From Streptomyces xinghaiensis S187 (GTDB taxonomy: Bacteria > Actinomycetota > Actinomycetes > Streptomycetales > Streptomycetaceae), in contig NZ_CP023202.1 in NCBI RefSeq assembly GCF_000220705.2, forward strand, positions 4,990,501 to 5,054,500: DNA of 64,000 bases, read 5' to 3'. The notes beneath the pieces were generated by a model. That model saw only the letters and a program-made list of their open reading frames with translations, did not search any database and was not told the origin of the DNA. Below are positions 63,665 to 64,000 of the stretch, piece after piece. The first letter of the stretch is position 1. Each line of letters starts with the position of its first letter. A program made the position numbers and the translations under genes.

Positions 63665-64000
63665 GTGAGTGAGCGCGCCCCGCACGGGAATCCCGAACCC
63701 GACGAACCCGACGACCCCTTCGAGAAGATCGTCGAGGCGGAGACCGGCCGCGATCCGGACCTGGCGGTGATCGAGGCCGGGAGCCGCACCCTGCGCACCC
63801 AGGCCGGTCCGCTCGGGGCCGACGAGGCCCCCGCCCGCCCGGAGGACCCGGAGACCGACCGTCTGCTCCGCGAGGCCGAGACCGAGCTGGCGGGCCGCTG
63901 GCCGGAGACGAAGCTGGAGCCGTCCCTCACCCGCATCAGTGCGCTGATGGACGTCCTCGGCGAGCCGCAGCGCTCCTACCCGTCGATCCACATCACCGGC
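63665..64000 (+). CDS. folC: Folylpolyglutamate/dihydrofolate synthase, 5' part
   Basis: The first 112 codons, open at the window end. After a ~75-residue acidic extension common in streptomycetes, TRISALMDVLGEPQRSYPSIHITG is the start of the Mur-ligase-like ATP-binding domain; the P-loop (GTNGKTS) should follow just outside. FolC adds glutamate to folates. Position after valS matches the usual actinobacterial order. Confidence 0.88.
   Translation, partial: MSERAPHGNPEPDEPDDPFEKIVEAETGRDPDLAVIEAGSRTLRTQAGPLGADEAPARPEDPETDRLLREAETELAGRWPETKLEPSLTRISALMDVLGEPQRSYPSIHITG

Overview
The window is about 72% GC and carries tightly packed genes with third-position G/C, frequent GTG starts and several apparently leaderless starts. 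Together with the gene order asd, pepN, bioY, rpiB, tig, clpP1, clpP2, clpX, valS, folC, this points to the chromosome of Streptomyces or a very close actinomycete.

Regions. (1) 1-11,100: a GH4 phospho-glycosidase cut by the window edge, an MscS-type channel, an HNH endonuclease, a large secreted GH84-type enzyme, an amidase, a small repeat protein directly coupled to malQ, and a small membrane protein. (2) 11,280-25,670: pepN, asd, a secreted subtilase, a metallophosphoesterase, a secreted serine hydrolase, a second pepN paralogue and a DsbA-like oxidoreductase. (3) 25,750-32,370: an amino-acid permease, bioY, rpiB, a Nei/Fpg DNA glycosylase, an Eis-like acetyltransferase and a membrane SpoIIE-type phosphatase. 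(4) 32,500-50,970: a type VII secretion (T7SS/ESX) island. Two tandem toxin cassettes (A, 32.5-37.8 kb; B, 38.6-42.6 kb) are followed by a small membrane protein, EccD, an EspI-like ATPase, the EccC motor and a DUF6177-like protein. (5) 51,098-64,000: an acyltransferase-3 protein, a small membrane protein, an ArsC-like protein, tRNA-Gly(UCC), tRNA-Pro(UGG), tig, clpP1-clpP2, clpX, a tandem pair of one-TM proline-rich proteins with a 27-codon remnant between them, valS, and the start of folC.

The T7SS island is the most interesting part. Each cassette encodes two Esx-like small helical proteins, a DUF6507-like small protein with a C-terminal YxxxD motif, and a large toxin overlapping it. The N-terminal ~340 residues of the two toxins are nearly the same and align without gaps. 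Their C-termini are unrelated: cassette A ends in a PD-(D/E)XK-like nuclease candidate followed by two immunity candidates, and cassette B ends in an R-S-E class ADP-ribosyltransferase. The first two genes of both cassettes lie in a 674-bp direct repeat that reads as identical by eye. Between the second and third genes the cassettes have unrelated spacers that nevertheless both form a hairpin. The layout suggests two export modules kept uniform by gene conversion and carrying exchangeable toxin tips. EccB, EccE and a mycosin were not found in the window.

Starts were chosen from visible ribosome binding sites and family knowledge. All family assignments are by eye, without database searches.
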